DNA of 64,000 bases from contig CM068832.1 of assembly GCA_028554795.2 (NCBI GenBank), positions 90,142,511-90,206,510 of the forward strand, given 5' to 3'. The notes below the pieces were generated by a model that was not told where the DNA came from, searched no databases, and was given only the letters and a program-made list of their open reading frames with translations. The translations under genes and the position numbers were made by a program. Positions 1-11,009 of this stretch are shown piece by piece. Position 1 is the stretch's first letter; each line of letters begins with the position of its first letter. This DNA comes from Sinohyriopsis cumingii (Eukaryota > Mollusca > Bivalvia > Unionida > Unionidae).

Positions 1-113
1 ATGCCATATAATATTTTACATTTTGATGTCATCTAACTCGTCATATCAGAATGCCATATAATATTTTACATTCTGATGTCATCTAAATCATCATATCAGA
101 ATGTCATATAATA
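1..113. repeat. 50-bp tandem repeat, about 2.2 copies
   Basis: Two nearly identical 50-bp units starting ATGCCATATAATATTTTACA, with the start of a third. The array may extend left of the window. Confidence 0.85.
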
Positions 114-860
114 CATAAAGAGAGAGAGAGTGTACATTGCAGAAGAACTGCCAAAGTCAGATGAATAGAGCAACAGTTGTGTTGGTGGTCTAGTGTCCTC
201 TCTGGAAATTGTTATTTTTCCACATTATTATCAATTTCAGCAATAAACTGAACCCACTGTTTATGGACAATTATCAATCATCAAATTTCCACTCTTAATT
301 GCTGGCCTATATTTGGGACTGTCAAATACAATACACATAAAGTGTATTTTTGGGGGCAATTCTTGGATGATTTTGACATGCAAATTAGTAGAAAACATCA
401 ACATAAGTAAAACTTTTTAATAAAAATAAGTGCTAGAGGTAGTCAACCTTATTTAATGGAAATATATAAATTTATTTAAATGCTGCTGCAAAACAAAGCA
501 GTTTTGTTGGTATTGTCACTACCACTTCAATACATCATGTTGCTAGGCAACTTGGGTTCCTCTTGTGATGCCACAAGTTCATAAATGCATATCAGACTCT
601 TTACACAAAGATGCTTGACTGCTTCCACTGCAGTCACACTGTAGTGGTAATTAAATAGCTATATCTCCTAATCCAGTAAATAAATATGCGTCAAGTCCTT
701 GCAGAGCATGTGAAATATCAAGCAAATTAAAAATCCTGATTGTAGTGTTTAACATTCAGGTCTAACTTTAAAATAAAACTGTCATAAAGCAAAACCAGAT
801 TGTTTTAAATAAACAGTAGAAAAATGTTGCTAAAATTAAGCAATAAAATGTATTTTGAGA
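114..860. other. Unique AT-rich intron sequence
   Basis: Intron downstream of exon 12. I see a short (GA)n at 118-130 and no exon, RNA gene or mobile element. Confidence 0.5.
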
Positions 861-1482
861 GCTGGTTTGGATATTGTGATAATATAGGGCTGTTTTTTAT
901 ACTGTGACAATATAGGGCTGTTCTGGATACTGTGATAATAAAAGGTTGTTTGAAATATTGAAATAATAGGGCTGTTTTGGATAATGTGATAATATAGGGC
1001 TGGTTTTTGTTATTGTGATAATACAAGGCTGTTTTGGATACTATGATAATACAGAACTGTTTGGAATATTGTGGTAATAGTGCTGTTTTGGATACTGTGA
1101 TAATTTAGGACTGGGTTGGTTATTGTGATAATATAAGGCTGTTTTGGATACTGTGATAATTTAGGACTGGGTTGGTTATTGTGATAATATAAGGCTGTTT
1201 TGGATACTGTGATAATATACAACTGGAATATTGAGATAATAGGGCTGTTTTGGATAATGTGATAATATAGGGCTGGCTTGGTTATTGTGATAATATAGGG
1301 CTGTTTCGGATCTGTGATAATATGGGGGTATTTTGAATACTGTGATAATATAGGGCTGTTTTGGATATTATAATAATATAGGGCTGATTTTGGATGCTGT
1401 AATAATATTGGGATAATGTTATAATACAGAACTGTTTTAGATACTGTGATCAAATTGGACAGTTTTAGATATTGCAATAATA
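861..1482. repeat. 27-28 bp minisatellite
   Basis: About 22 diverged copies of a unit containing GGGCTGTTTTGGATACTGTG followed by ATAATATA. Stop-poor on the minus strand, which makes long false ORFs. Confidence 0.9.
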
Positions 1483-1747
1483 AAGAAAAGCTGTTAAAAA
1501 ATAGAAAAGAATGTTGTGCCATGGAAAGGCAAACTTTTGATAAATGATGATAAATTAAATGTGACAAAGAAACTGCATTTAAGGTACAAATGGAAAAGAA
1601 CTGAAATAAGATGGCCATATTTTATTGCTTGATTTTTCTAATGAATAATAATACTGGGGGGATTTAAAAGGATTTTCTTAACCAACATATGTTTGGATAA
1701 TATGAAAGGAATATAACCCTATTTTACAAAGAGTAGTAAATCTGTAC

Positions 1748-1897
1748 CCTAAGTGCCAGCCTAAGATGGACTTGGCTGTTTGTCTCTGATTTCCGCAGCT
1801 GGAATTGTTGGTCAAGAACCAAATCAGGGGCCGCAAGGAGATTCTTCAGGGGGAAAGACAGCTCACCCAGGCATTTGTCTGATTTCTTATCCATTAC
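1748..1897 (-). CDS. Esyt2: E-Syt exon 12: end of C2B
   Basis: Fifty codons (327-376), VMDKKSDKCLGELSFPLKNL, then LVLDQQFQLR and SQVHLRLALR. 'LG-x-L-x-x-PL-x-x-LL ... L-x-LDQ-x-F-x-L-x-x-S-x-x-x-S-x-x-x-x-x-L-x-LR' marks the last strands of E-Syt C2B. Loop 3 (DKKSDK) lacks the full aspartate set, so C2B is probably calcium-independent. Acceptor TTTTCTGCAG with a long pyrimidine tract; donor GTACAG at 1742-1747. The next exons (linker and C2C) lie outside the window. Confidence 0.95.
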
Positions 1898-2116
1898 CTG
1901 CAGAAAAAAAAAAAACTAAACAATGTTGGAATGATGATATCTTGTTATTGAGATAAATGGTCATTAATTAATTTTACTTGAGTATTCAAAGTTCTGACAA
2001 TTAAGTAGTTAACACTCAGATGTTCTCAAAAAACATTTATGTTGATTATATTTTCCATTCTTTTTTGTATTAAACATTTCTGTTAAAATGAGAGGCAAAT
2101 TTCTAAGTCAGAATTA

Positions 2117-2289
2117 AAATGACTTATATTGTGAATGTTTCCATAATACAATGACTTACACTGCAAGTGTTTAATTGCAGTTTCCACAATAAAATGACAA
2201 AGTACTAGTGTTTCCATGATAAACTGATGTACATTACAAGTGTTTCCATAACACAATGACATACTGTGCAAGTGTTTCCATAATAAAAT
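2117..2289. repeat. 32-bp minisatellite
   Basis: About five copies of a unit with AATGACTTACACTGCAAGTG and TTTCCATAATA. Confidence 0.8.
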
Positions 2290-2379
2290 GCAGTATAGAA
2301 TCTTAGAGTTACTTGCATCATTTATGTCAGCATATTCAACACAATCTGCAAGTTATAAATATACAACAGAAACAAATAC

Positions 2380-2722
2380 ACACAGCTTAGAACTGCTCAT
2401 ATTTTTGTGTATTAACATCTTGGGCAGTGACATGAAAACATCATAAATCAAAATTTAGCAATTACTAGACCAGCAAGTTTAGAAGATGGTAGTGAACACA
2501 GACTGTTTAGAACCACTCATATTTTTGTGAATTAACATCTTGTGCAGTAATATAAATCCATTAAAAATCAAAATTTAGCAAGTACAGACCAGCAAGATTA
2601 AAAGACCGCTTGATCATTTAAAAATAACTAGACCACACTGTTTTTGTGTATTAACAACACTTTTGGGGATGTGAACACATTACTAAACTACTCATAGTTT
2701 TGTGTTGTTACATCCTCCACAG
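2380..2722. repeat. 121-bp tandem repeat, nearly 3 copies
   Basis: Units begin near 2380, 2501 and 2625 and share CTCATATTTTTGTGTATTAA and AAAATCAAAATTTAGCA. Divergent, so old. Confidence 0.65.
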
Positions 2723-2784
2723 ATATGCAACAAAATTAAATGCGAGTACTATGAACAGCATATGATACACCTGCCCTATGTTCA

Positions 2785-3060
2785 ATGTTGTTGTTGTTGT
2801 TGGATGTTGTTGTTGTTGTTGTTATAGGGTTTAATGCCATTTTTCAGCACACGATAGGCTATACATGGCAGCCAGTATTAATGGTGGAGGAAGAACCCAG
2901 GAAAACCCCAGAAAGAACCACCGACCCACGAGAAGCTACTGGCAAACTTTCTCACATACCCACATTGGCCGAATCGGAGACTCAAACCCACGCAGACAGA
3001 GGTGAGATGGCAATGATCCGTAACGGAGAGCACTTTAGACCACTCGGCCACTCAAGGCCC
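2785..3060 (-). mobile_element. tRNA-derived SINE family 1, copy a
   Basis: Read on the minus strand it has a tRNA-like head (GGCCGAGTGGTCTAAAGTGC, A-box-like), a B-box-like GGGTTTGAGTC, a body and an (AAC)n tail. It is bounded by an exact 11-bp direct repeat CCCTATGTTCA at 2774-2784 and 3061-3071, which I read as the target-site duplication. The tail has an extra internal (AAC)n expansion at 2787-2822. Confidence 0.9.
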
Positions 3061-3088
3061 CCCTATGTTCAGTAGTCATTTAGAGGTG

Positions 3089-3346
3089 TGGTTGATTCAA
3101 GAGATTACTACCAAATGGGTTGATTCTATAGATTACTACCAAATGGGTTGACTCTAGAGATTACTAACAAATGGGTTGACTCTAGAGATTACTACCAAAA
3201 AGGTTGACTCTAGAGATTACTGCCAAATGGGCTGACTCTAGAGATTACTACCAAATGGGTTGACTCTAGAGATTACTACCAAATGGGTTGACTCTAAAGA
3301 ATCCTGCCAAATGGGTTGATTCTAGAGATTACTACCAAATGGGTTC
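3089..3346. repeat. 28-bp minisatellite
   Basis: About nine copies of a unit with GGGTTGACTCTAGAGATTAC. It starts just past the SINE target duplication. Confidence 0.9.
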
Positions 3347-3365
3347 AATGAGAGTGAACTCTAGA

Positions 3366-4165
3366 GCAATCTTAATGTGCAGAAGCCATTATTTTATTCT
3401 TAGACTATTCACAGCCATGACCTAAAAACTCTCTACATTTCTTTTATAACCCCTAAGTGCAAGCCATCCACAAAGTTTGGTCAAGGAAGGTGCTACAGAA
3501 CGAAAGTTAATCTGCACCTACAATGACCCTGACCTTTGATCTTCTATACCCAAAATCAACAAGCCTCTTCCATACTTAACCCTCCACATTCTTTGGTTAA
3601 GGCACATCATCTAGAACCCAAATTATTATGCAAATTATATTTTTATTTTTTGGCATGAAGACCTTGACCTTTGCACTTCTGACCACAAAATCAAAAGGTT
3701 TCTTTCCCAACCAATATGTAAATGTTCACAAGCTGGCAATGGTACATTTGATAACCTAGCAATTTTGTGCAGAAACCAACTATCTTCTTTCAGCCACAGC
3801 GACACTGACCATTTATATTTTAAATCCCAAATCAACAGAAGTCATTCTAAGGTCAAGTGCAAGCTATTCACAAAGTTTGGTCCAGATCTGTGGTGTACAA
3901 TTAAAATGCTACTGTATAGAAACCATATTTATTTTTCCAGTCAGTGACCTTGACCATTGGACACTTAAATTGACAGACTTCTCCCTTACTCTAGGGATTA
4001 GCTAAATGTTGCATAATTCTTGATAGTGGAGAACTTAATTTATTGTGCAGATGTAAACTTCTTTAAGTCAATGTAACCCTTGACCATTGACAATTTTACT
4101 TCACAAGGATAAAGTCTTTCTTATACTGAGAGCAAGCCATCTAAAAATTTTGGTCCAGGTCTGTG
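3366..4165. repeat. Diverged 'TGACCTTGACC' intronic repeat, locus 1
   Basis: Degenerate copies of a long unit with 'gtgCAAGCCATCCACAAAGTTTGGTC', 'TGACCTTGACC' and 'TTTGTGCAGAAACCA' type phrases. The same family recurs at 38090-39125. No coding potential seen. Confidence 0.6.
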
Positions 4166-4171
4166 ATGTGG

Positions 4172-4393
4172 AAATAGAGTGCTAAACTTTGCACATATGT
4201 CACGTTAAACTTTACACATATTACACACATTACATTAAACATTGCACTTACTGCACATGTTACATTAAGTTTTGCACATACTGTGAATGTCAGAATAAAC
4301 TCTGCACATACTGCATACCATTTCAAATTAAACTTTGTACACACTGCATAACATGTCTGTAAACTTTGCACATACTGCATATCATGTCACAGT
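4172..4393. repeat. 33-bp minisatellite
   Basis: About six to seven copies of a unit with AAACTTTGCACATACTGCAT. Confidence 0.85.
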
Positions 4394-4439
4394 AACAAAA
4401 TGACATTAAGAAGGTCTGTACAATTTCAGTTATAGACCT

Positions 4440-5060
4440 GATATTAAATGTGGGACCTTTACCCAAAGGTCAAAAAGGGCAAGTAAGCATGTCACAGGTT
4501 ATAACAAATTCTCTTAGCTTCAAAACAATTCATCCATAGATAAATAAAATCATTCAAGAGGTTAAGGAAATGAAAGCAAATGAAAAAACTGTAACCCTAA
4601 CAATAACACAAGTTTTCTGACTGGGATATTGACCTCAAGGTCAAAGGGGTGAGAATACACAAAATAGAATGAGATGTATTACTTTCATAATTACGGATTC
4701 CAAACAGAAAAACAAAATCTCCAAACGAGTTAAGAACATGCAAGCAAATGGAGAAAAAAAACCCCAAAACAATAACACAAATTGTATGAACCTTAACTGG
4801 ACTTGAAGGTCAAAGGGGCAAGTCAGCATGTTGTAGACTGAACTGTCCAAGTTTCACAATGATTAATGCTATGCATGCTGAGAAGTTATTGAGGACTTTA
4901 GGAAATGTTAGCAAATGAAAGGAATTTATTAAAATCTTCCTTATATTTTCTATCACTGGAAGGTCATGGTCAAGGTCAAATTGTTTAGCAATCATCATGC
5001 ATTATAATGAATAATCTTAGCTTCATAACGATTGAAGCCATGTAAGATTATAACCTAACA
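4440..5060. repeat. Diverged ~170-bp intronic repeat
   Basis: Three to four degraded units at about 4440, 4621, 4797 and 4960. Each has 'AAGGTCAAAGGGGCAAGT', 'CTTAGCTTCAAAACGATT' and 'GTTAAGGAAATG-GCAAATGA' phrases. A relict of the same type may be at 50850-51240. Confidence 0.55.
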
Positions 5061-5580
5061 TGGGTTTAAGGATATGTGCCAATCGAATACCTGAACCCAA
5101 ACATTATGCTGTTGAAGCCAGCATTGCGTTTTGCTGCCACCAGAAGTGTGAGGGTGCTATGTCTTACTTCCTACATATGTCGGCCTGACAATAAAGCATA
5201 CAATACAGTTTACCTGAGCAAGTTTATCTGGCAATCATTTAATTATCTATGGTATAGTCTGACAATGACAAAGGCAGTCAAAATTTATATAACTCCTCAA
5301 AAGAGATTTTTAATGCTGATGGTGTCTGTATCTTATAACCAACTAGATTTTGCATTTACAGGTTGCCTGTTTCACAGTGTGACTTAGAAGCAATGCACTC
5401 AGTACTTAAACTGTTTGATAATGGATTCCATTAACAAAGTCTGGATGAAATTCTAAACAAAGTCATAATCTGTGTATGGATTGTTTAATTTTTAAATATT
5501 TATTGAGTAAATTTCAATTATGTTTTAGCAAATAAAGCAGGTTGATTAATTTGCAAATCTTGGTGTATGTCTGACATTAA
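5061..5580. other. Unique intron sequence
   Basis: A 103-codon plus-strand ORF (5076-5387) is present but shows no recognisable domain, and the gene here is on the other strand. I see nothing else. Confidence 0.4.
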
Positions 5581-5599
5581 GGTGGTTTATCCAATAGAC

Positions 5600-6280
5600 A
5601 AGATTCTCTTCACAGTACAGACGCTCTACACGAAGAATTTCCTGGGATTCTAGATCCATTTTCGATGCTAGACTGGCACCATTTTCATTTTAGACATACC
5701 AGACATCTTGAAAATGATTAATTCAGGAGAACTGGTAACAAGATTTTCAACATGTTCATTGTTTCAGCCATATTTGAGATCTGATTGGCAATGCTTTCCT
5801 TCTGGGCCAAATAGACATTAAAATTAGTATTTTGGTAAAACCCCTATTAATATGACTTTTTTGTTCTTAAAAATAGCAACAACAAAGATTTTCAAGATGG
5901 CTGCCAAGGTGGCCATACTGGATGCATGTTAAGCACCTTTTCATATAGTACTAAGTAGACATAAGTAGAGGTCTTCTGCTGAAAACACAACATTGATGTT
6001 ACTTTCCTCTATGAAGGAACAGTTACATGATTTTCAAGATGGCTGCTGTGATGGCTTAATTTGGATATCTTGGAAATTAGATCAGAACAGACCTGTTGAA
6101 AATCCCATGCTGTGATGACTTTCTGTTCTGGAGAAGTTGTAGTAACAGGTTTTTCAAAATGGCTGCTCTGATAGTCATACTGGCTGTCAGACTGGCATTA
6201 TCTTCACTTAAGACTAAATAGATATCATAAAAAGTCTTCTGCTGAAAACTGTAGCTGATATGACTTTCCATTCAGGATGA
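5600..6280. repeat. ~145-bp dispersed tandem family, locus 1
   Basis: About four to five units, each with TTTTCAAGATGGCTGC, then 'ATACTGGATGTCAGA', 'ACCATTTTCATTTAGGAC', 'CTAGACATCATAAGAAGTC' and 'CCATTCAGGA'. Unit starts are near 5740, 5886, 6030 and 6150. Same family at 34500-36920, 39960-40760 and 47340-47820, always in the same orientation. Confidence 0.8.
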
Positions 6281-6284
6281 GCAG

Positions 6285-6822
6285 CAAGGTAATTTACATG
6301 TAATGCATTACCTCTATATCTTGATTAAGGCAATTTACATGTAATGCATTATCTCTATATCCTGATTAAGGCAATTTACATGTAATGCATTATCTCTATA
6401 TCCTGATTAAGGCAATTTACATGTGATGCATTACCTCTATATCCTGATTAAGGCAATTTACATGTAATGCATTATCTCTATATCCTGATTAAGGCAATTT
6501 ACATGTAATGCATTATCTCTATATCCTGATTAAGGCAATTTACATGTAATGCATTATCTCTATATCCTGATTAAGGCAATTTACATGTGATGCATTATCT
6601 CTATATCCTGATTAAGGCAATTTACATGTGATGCATTACCTCTATATCCTGATTAAGGCAATTTACATGTAATGCATTATCTCTATATCCTGATTAAGGC
6701 AATTTACATGTGATGCATTACCTCTATATCCTGATTAAGGCAATTTACATGTAATGCATTATCTCTATATCCTGATTAAGGCAATTTACATGTAATGCAT
6801 TACCTCTATATCCTGATTAAGG
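6285..6822. repeat. 41-bp minisatellite
   Basis: Thirteen nearly identical copies of a unit with AAGGCAATTTACATGTAATG and CCTGATT. Low divergence suggests recent expansion. Confidence 0.95.
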
Positions 6823-7790
6823 CCAAAACAATGATTTTACCCCTTTGTCCCAATTAAGACCAAAGCAATGCATTATACCTAAATCATGATTAAGGCCAAA
6901 GATATGCATTACCCCCATATCATGATTAAGGCCACAGTAATAAATTATCCTGATATCCTGATTAAGGCCAAGGTAATGCATTATCTTCATATCCTGATTA
7001 AGGCCAAAGAAATGCATTACCCCCAAAAATTATCCTGATATCCTGATTAAGGCCAAAACAATGATTTTACCCCTTTGTCCCAATTAAGACCAAAGCAATG
7101 CATTACCCCCATACCCTGATTAAGGCCACAGTAATAAATGATCCTGATATCCTGATTAAGGCCAAGGTAATGCATTATCTCCATATCCTGATTAAGGCCA
7201 AAGAAATGCATTACCCCATCTTCCCATCCTGGCTAAATTACCTCCATATCTTGATTAAGACCAAAGCAATGCATCACCCCCATATCCTGATTAAGGCCAC
7301 AGTAATGCATTACCCTGATATCCTGATTAAGGCCAAGGTAATGCATTACCCCCATATCCTGATTAAGGCCACAGTAATGCATTACCCCCATATCCTGATT
7401 AATGCCACAGTAATGCATTACCCCCATATCCTGATTAAGGCCACAGTAATAAATTATCCTGATATCCTGATTAAGGCCAAGGTAATGCATTATCTCCATA
7501 TCCTTATTAAGGCCAAATCAATGCATCACCCAAATATCCTGATTAAGACCACAGTAATAAATTATCCGGATATCGTGATTAAGGCCACAGTAATGCATCA
7601 TCCTGATATCCTGATTAAGGCCAAGGTAATGCATTATCTCCATATCCTGATTAAGACAGGGCCAAATCAATGCATTACCTCCATATGCTGATTAAGGCCA
7701 AAGAAATGCATTAACCATTCCTGGCTAAATTACCCCCATATCCTGATTACGGTCAAAGCAAATGTATTGCCCCTATCTCCTGATTAAGCC
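6823..7790. repeat. 35-36 bp minisatellite related to the preceding array
   Basis: About 26 copies of AAGGCCAAGGTAATGCATTA plus CCATATCCTGATT. It shares 'AATGCATTA...CCTGATTAAGG' with the 41-bp array, so the two are sister arrays. A segment starting CCAAAACAATGATTTTACCC occurs at 6823 and again at 7052, a ~229-bp internal duplication. Confidence 0.92.
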
Positions 7791-7870
7791 CAAATAAGAA
7801 ATGAATGTTAATTTTTCAGCATTCATGAGATGATAAACAATGACAGTCTCTTGCAAATTCTGTAAATTAT

Positions 7871-8462
7871 ATTAGCTTTCCATGGTAGATATTAGATTTC
7901 CATGGTAGATATTAGCTTTCTATGGTAGACATTAGATTTCTATTGTAGAATTATATTTCTATGATAGACATTTGCTTTCTATGGTAGACATTAGATTTCA
8001 ATGGTAGACATTAGCTTTCTATGGTAGAAATTAGTTTTCTATGGTAGACATTAGATTTTCATGGTAGACATTAGATTTCTATGGTAGAGATTAGCTTTCT
8101 ATGGTAGACATTATATTTCTATTGTAGAATTATATTTCTATGATAGACATTTGATTTCTATGGTAGACATTAGATTTCAATGGAAGACATTTGCTTTCTA
8201 TGGTAGAAATTAGATTTCTATGGTAGACATTAGATTTTCATGGTAGAAATTAAATTTCTATGGTAGACATTAGAGTTTCATGGTAGAAATTAGATTTCTA
8301 TGGTAGAAATTATATTTCTATGGTAGACATTAGAGTTTCATGGTAGAAATTATATTTCTATGGTAGACATTAGAGTTTCATGGTAGAAATTAGATTTCAA
8401 TGGTAGACATTAGCATTCTATGGTTTTCATAATAATTTATATGGTAGACATTAGCTTTCACT
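7871..8462. repeat. 20-bp minisatellite
   Basis: About 30 copies of TTAGATTTCTATGGTAGACA with ATT/AGCTTT variants, in longer periodic groups. Confidence 0.92.
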
Positions 8463-8640
8463 GCAATAAGACTGTTATAAGTGCTTTCTTGAGATGATCT
8501 GTTCTAAGGCTTTGTCTGGGATCATTATCATTTTTCTTGCACTAATGAGGTCTCATTGAAGTAAATATAACTGCAGCAGACCTGAGCTGGAACAAGCAAA
8601 GAGTGTAGGACTGCATCTTTGAGTAAAATGGTCAAATTCA

Positions 8641-8644
<4 letters not shown>

Positions 8645-8692
<48 letters not shown>
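8645..8692. repeat. (TG)24 microsatellite
   Basis: Pure (TG)n, followed by a (GA)-rich stretch. On the gene's sense strand it is (CA)n starting about 21 bp after the exon 11 splice donor. Confidence 0.97.
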
Positions 8693-8697
<5 letters not shown>

Positions 8698-8713
8698 GAG
8701 AGATAGAGAATAC

Positions 8714-8872
8714 CTTAAGATCCAGCACTTCAAAGTGTGGGTCATGAACAAGACAGCGGAAGGACTGTTCCCAGCGAGGCTCACACGTATCATTCAAAAC
8801 ATTGCTTTCAAATCTGTTCTGACTAATGCTTATCACACCATAGGGAGATGGTTCAGACAACTTCTTGCTTCT
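8714..8872 (-). CDS. Esyt2: E-Syt exon 11: C2B middle
   Basis: Fifty-three codons (274-326), with SEPSPYGVISISQNRFESNV, then CEPRWEQSFRCLVHDP and FEVLDLK. The 'EP-x-WE-x-x-F-x-F-L-x-x-x-P' motif is typical of E-Syt C2B. The Asp of the usual 'SDPY' is Ser here (SEPSPY), so loop 1 lacks a calcium ligand, as in vertebrate C2B domains. Acceptor TTTCTAG, donor GTATTC (8708-8713). A (CA)n tract on the sense strand begins about 21 bp after the exon. Confidence 0.95.
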
Positions 8873-8987
8873 CTAGAAATTGTAAAATAAGGAGATTTTT
8901 TTAAAAAGAAGTGAATAATTATGTTCTCTATAAGTCTAACAGGTTTTACTTTTTATAAAATGAGAACATGTGTTAAAGTCTCCGTGC

Positions 8988-9462
8988 ACAGTGTTAAGGA
9001 ATGTTATGTACAGTACTAAGGAATGTAAGATACAGAGTCAAGGAATGTTAGGTACAGTACTAAAGAATCTAAGATGCAGTGTTAAGGAATGTTTGGTACA
9101 GTGCTAAGGAATGTTAGATAAAGTGTTAAGGAATGCTAGGTACAGTGTTAAGACATGTTTGGTACAGTGTTAAGGATTGTTAGATACAGTGTTAAAGAAT
9201 GTCAGGTATAGTGTTAAGGAATATTAGGTACGTGTTAGGAAATGTTAGGTAGTGCTAAAGAATGTCAGGTACAGTGTTAAGGAACATTAGGTACAGTGTT
9301 AAGAAATGTTAGGTACAGCATTATGGAATGTTAGGTACAGTGCTAATGAATGTTATATACAGTGGTAAGGAAGGTTGGGCAGAGTGATAAGGTATGTTAG
9401 GTAAGTGTTAGGGAATGTTAGGTACAGTGTTAAGGAATGTTAATTACAGTGTTAAGGAAGCT
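8988..9462. repeat. 22-bp minisatellite
   Basis: About 21 copies of GGAATGTTAGGTACAGTGTT plus AA. Confidence 0.92.
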
Positions 9463-9548
9463 CAGTAATTAGTATAGTAATAAAAAAATAAATTAGAGTT
9501 GCATAAATCTAGCATAAACATTACATTAAAGAGAGAGAGAGTCATTAA

Positions 9549-9778
9549 TCAGAGTGGATCTAGTCATACTATCTCACACAGGGCATGGTCACCATTCAGA
9601 GTGGATCTAGTCATATTATCTTACACAGGGTATGGTCACCATTCAGAGTGGATCTAGTCATACTATCTTACACATGGCATGGTCACCATTCAGAGTGGAT
9701 CTAGTCATGCTATCTTACACAGGGCATGGTCACCATTCAGCGTGGATCTAGTCATACTATCTCACACAAGGCATGGTT
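9549..9778. repeat. 47-bp minisatellite, about 5 copies
   Basis: Highly similar units with TCAGAGTGGATCTAGTCATA and CACAGGGCATGGTCACCAT. It lies 143 bp from exon 10. Confidence 0.93.
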
Positions 9779-9921
9779 AAGTATATTAAAAATAAACTCT
9801 AAAGATACTCAAGCTTAACACTGACAAAGAATACATGCACTGAAATACCATAGTGACTTGAATACCATAAAAAAGAACAGCTAACTTAGTATATATCATG
9901 CATTGCTACTAATATACTCAC

Positions 9922-10011
9922 TGGAAGGTCTTTTGCTGAGTCAAGGTGTATCATTACTACACAAGATGACAGTTCTTCTTGTTTCTTATCTCCCTTCATC
10001 TGCTCACATAT
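9922..10011 (-). CDS. Esyt2: E-Syt exon 10: linker and first strand of C2B
   Basis: Thirty codons (244-273), ICEQMKGDKKQEELSSCV then VMIHLDSAKDLP. 'LSS-x-x-x-x-x-LDSA-x-x-LP' is the conserved beginning of E-Syt C2B. Acceptor TCTCCAG, donor GTGAGT at 9916-9921. It is separated from exon 9 by the largest intron in the window (13,925 bp). Confidence 0.93.
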
Positions 10012-10547
10012 CTGGAGACAAGAAAAGTCCATATAAGCCAGATGAATGACATAAGGCCAGTTAGGCCTCTTGTTCTATAAAGTAACAGTGTTTATGTAAT
10101 TGTCTCTGAGCTTTTAGGCATTCAAATGTATAAATTTAATGGAAAATAAAACTTTATTTTATAAAATGACACCACAAATACATTTATAGAAACATATTCA
10201 TTTTTGAACATCAGTGATTGCTTTTTACCACACTACTGAGAAATGTCAAGAGATTTCTAATTTCTCCAACAAACAATGAAATATAGCTACAAAGAAAATT
10301 CTCAAAATATCAATATTAGGTCCTATAAAATGATTTCATTTTTCTTGACTTTCACGATTAGTCTTGCATCCGAAGCCATATTATTATAAAGTACATCAGA
10401 AGCCATTTTATTATTAAACAAATTCCATTTGATCATCCCAGTGTAGCTAAGTAATACAATTTTGCATATGATGTATTTGGACATGAATCTATAAAGATAA
10501 TCTTGTAAGAAAAGTAAATAAGCTGAAGTGTAACGGTAATCTATCTA
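10012..10547. other. Unique intron sequence upstream of exon 10
   Basis: AT-rich. A short duplicated phrase (GAAGCCAT-TTATTAT, 10373-10412) is the only structure seen. Confidence 0.4.
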
Positions 10548-10990
10548 GCATGAAGTGTACTGGTACTCGATGCAGCATTAAGTGTACAGGTACTCTAAAC
10601 AGCATAAAGTGTACTGCTACTCTATGCAGCATTAAGTGTACAGGTACTCTATGCAGCATTAAGTGTACAGGTACACTATGCAGCATAAAGTGTACAGGTA
10701 CTCCATGCAGCATGAAGTGTACAGGTACTCCATGCAGCATTAAGTGTACAGGTACTCTAAGCAGCATAAAGTATACTGCTACTCTATGCAGCATTAAGTG
10801 TACAGGTACTCCATGCAACATGAAGTGTACAGGTACTCCATGCAGCATGACATGTACTGCTACTCTATGCAGCATGAAAAGTGTACAGGTACTCTATGCA
10901 GCATGATGTGTACAGATACTCTATGCAGCATGAAAAGTGTACAGGTACTATATGCAGCATAAAGTGAACAGATACTCTATGAAGCACTAA
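10548..10990. repeat. 27-bp minisatellite
   Basis: About 16 copies of GCAGCATTAAGTGTACAGGT plus ACTCTAT. The unit is nine codons long, which explains open frames on both strands. Confidence 0.95.
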
Positions 10991-11009
10991 GTGATATTTA
11001 AAGTTTGGC

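Noticed and set aside
1010..1618. 202-codon minus-strand ORF
   Set aside because: It follows the 27-28 bp array and translates as a repetitive low-complexity string; unit length and AT-richness explain it.
5076..5387. Independent 103-codon plus-strand gene
   Set aside because: No domain, no promoter or splice context, and it lies in an intron of the opposite-strand gene.
7098..7691. 197-codon plus-strand ORF with MHYPHILIKA repeats
   Set aside because: It is a translation of the 36-bp minisatellite (12 codons per unit); no conserved domain, no splice support.
10548..10990. CRISPR-like array of 27-bp repeats
   Set aside because: Units are head to tail without unique spacers, and the DNA is animal; the same holds for the other 28-40 bp arrays.
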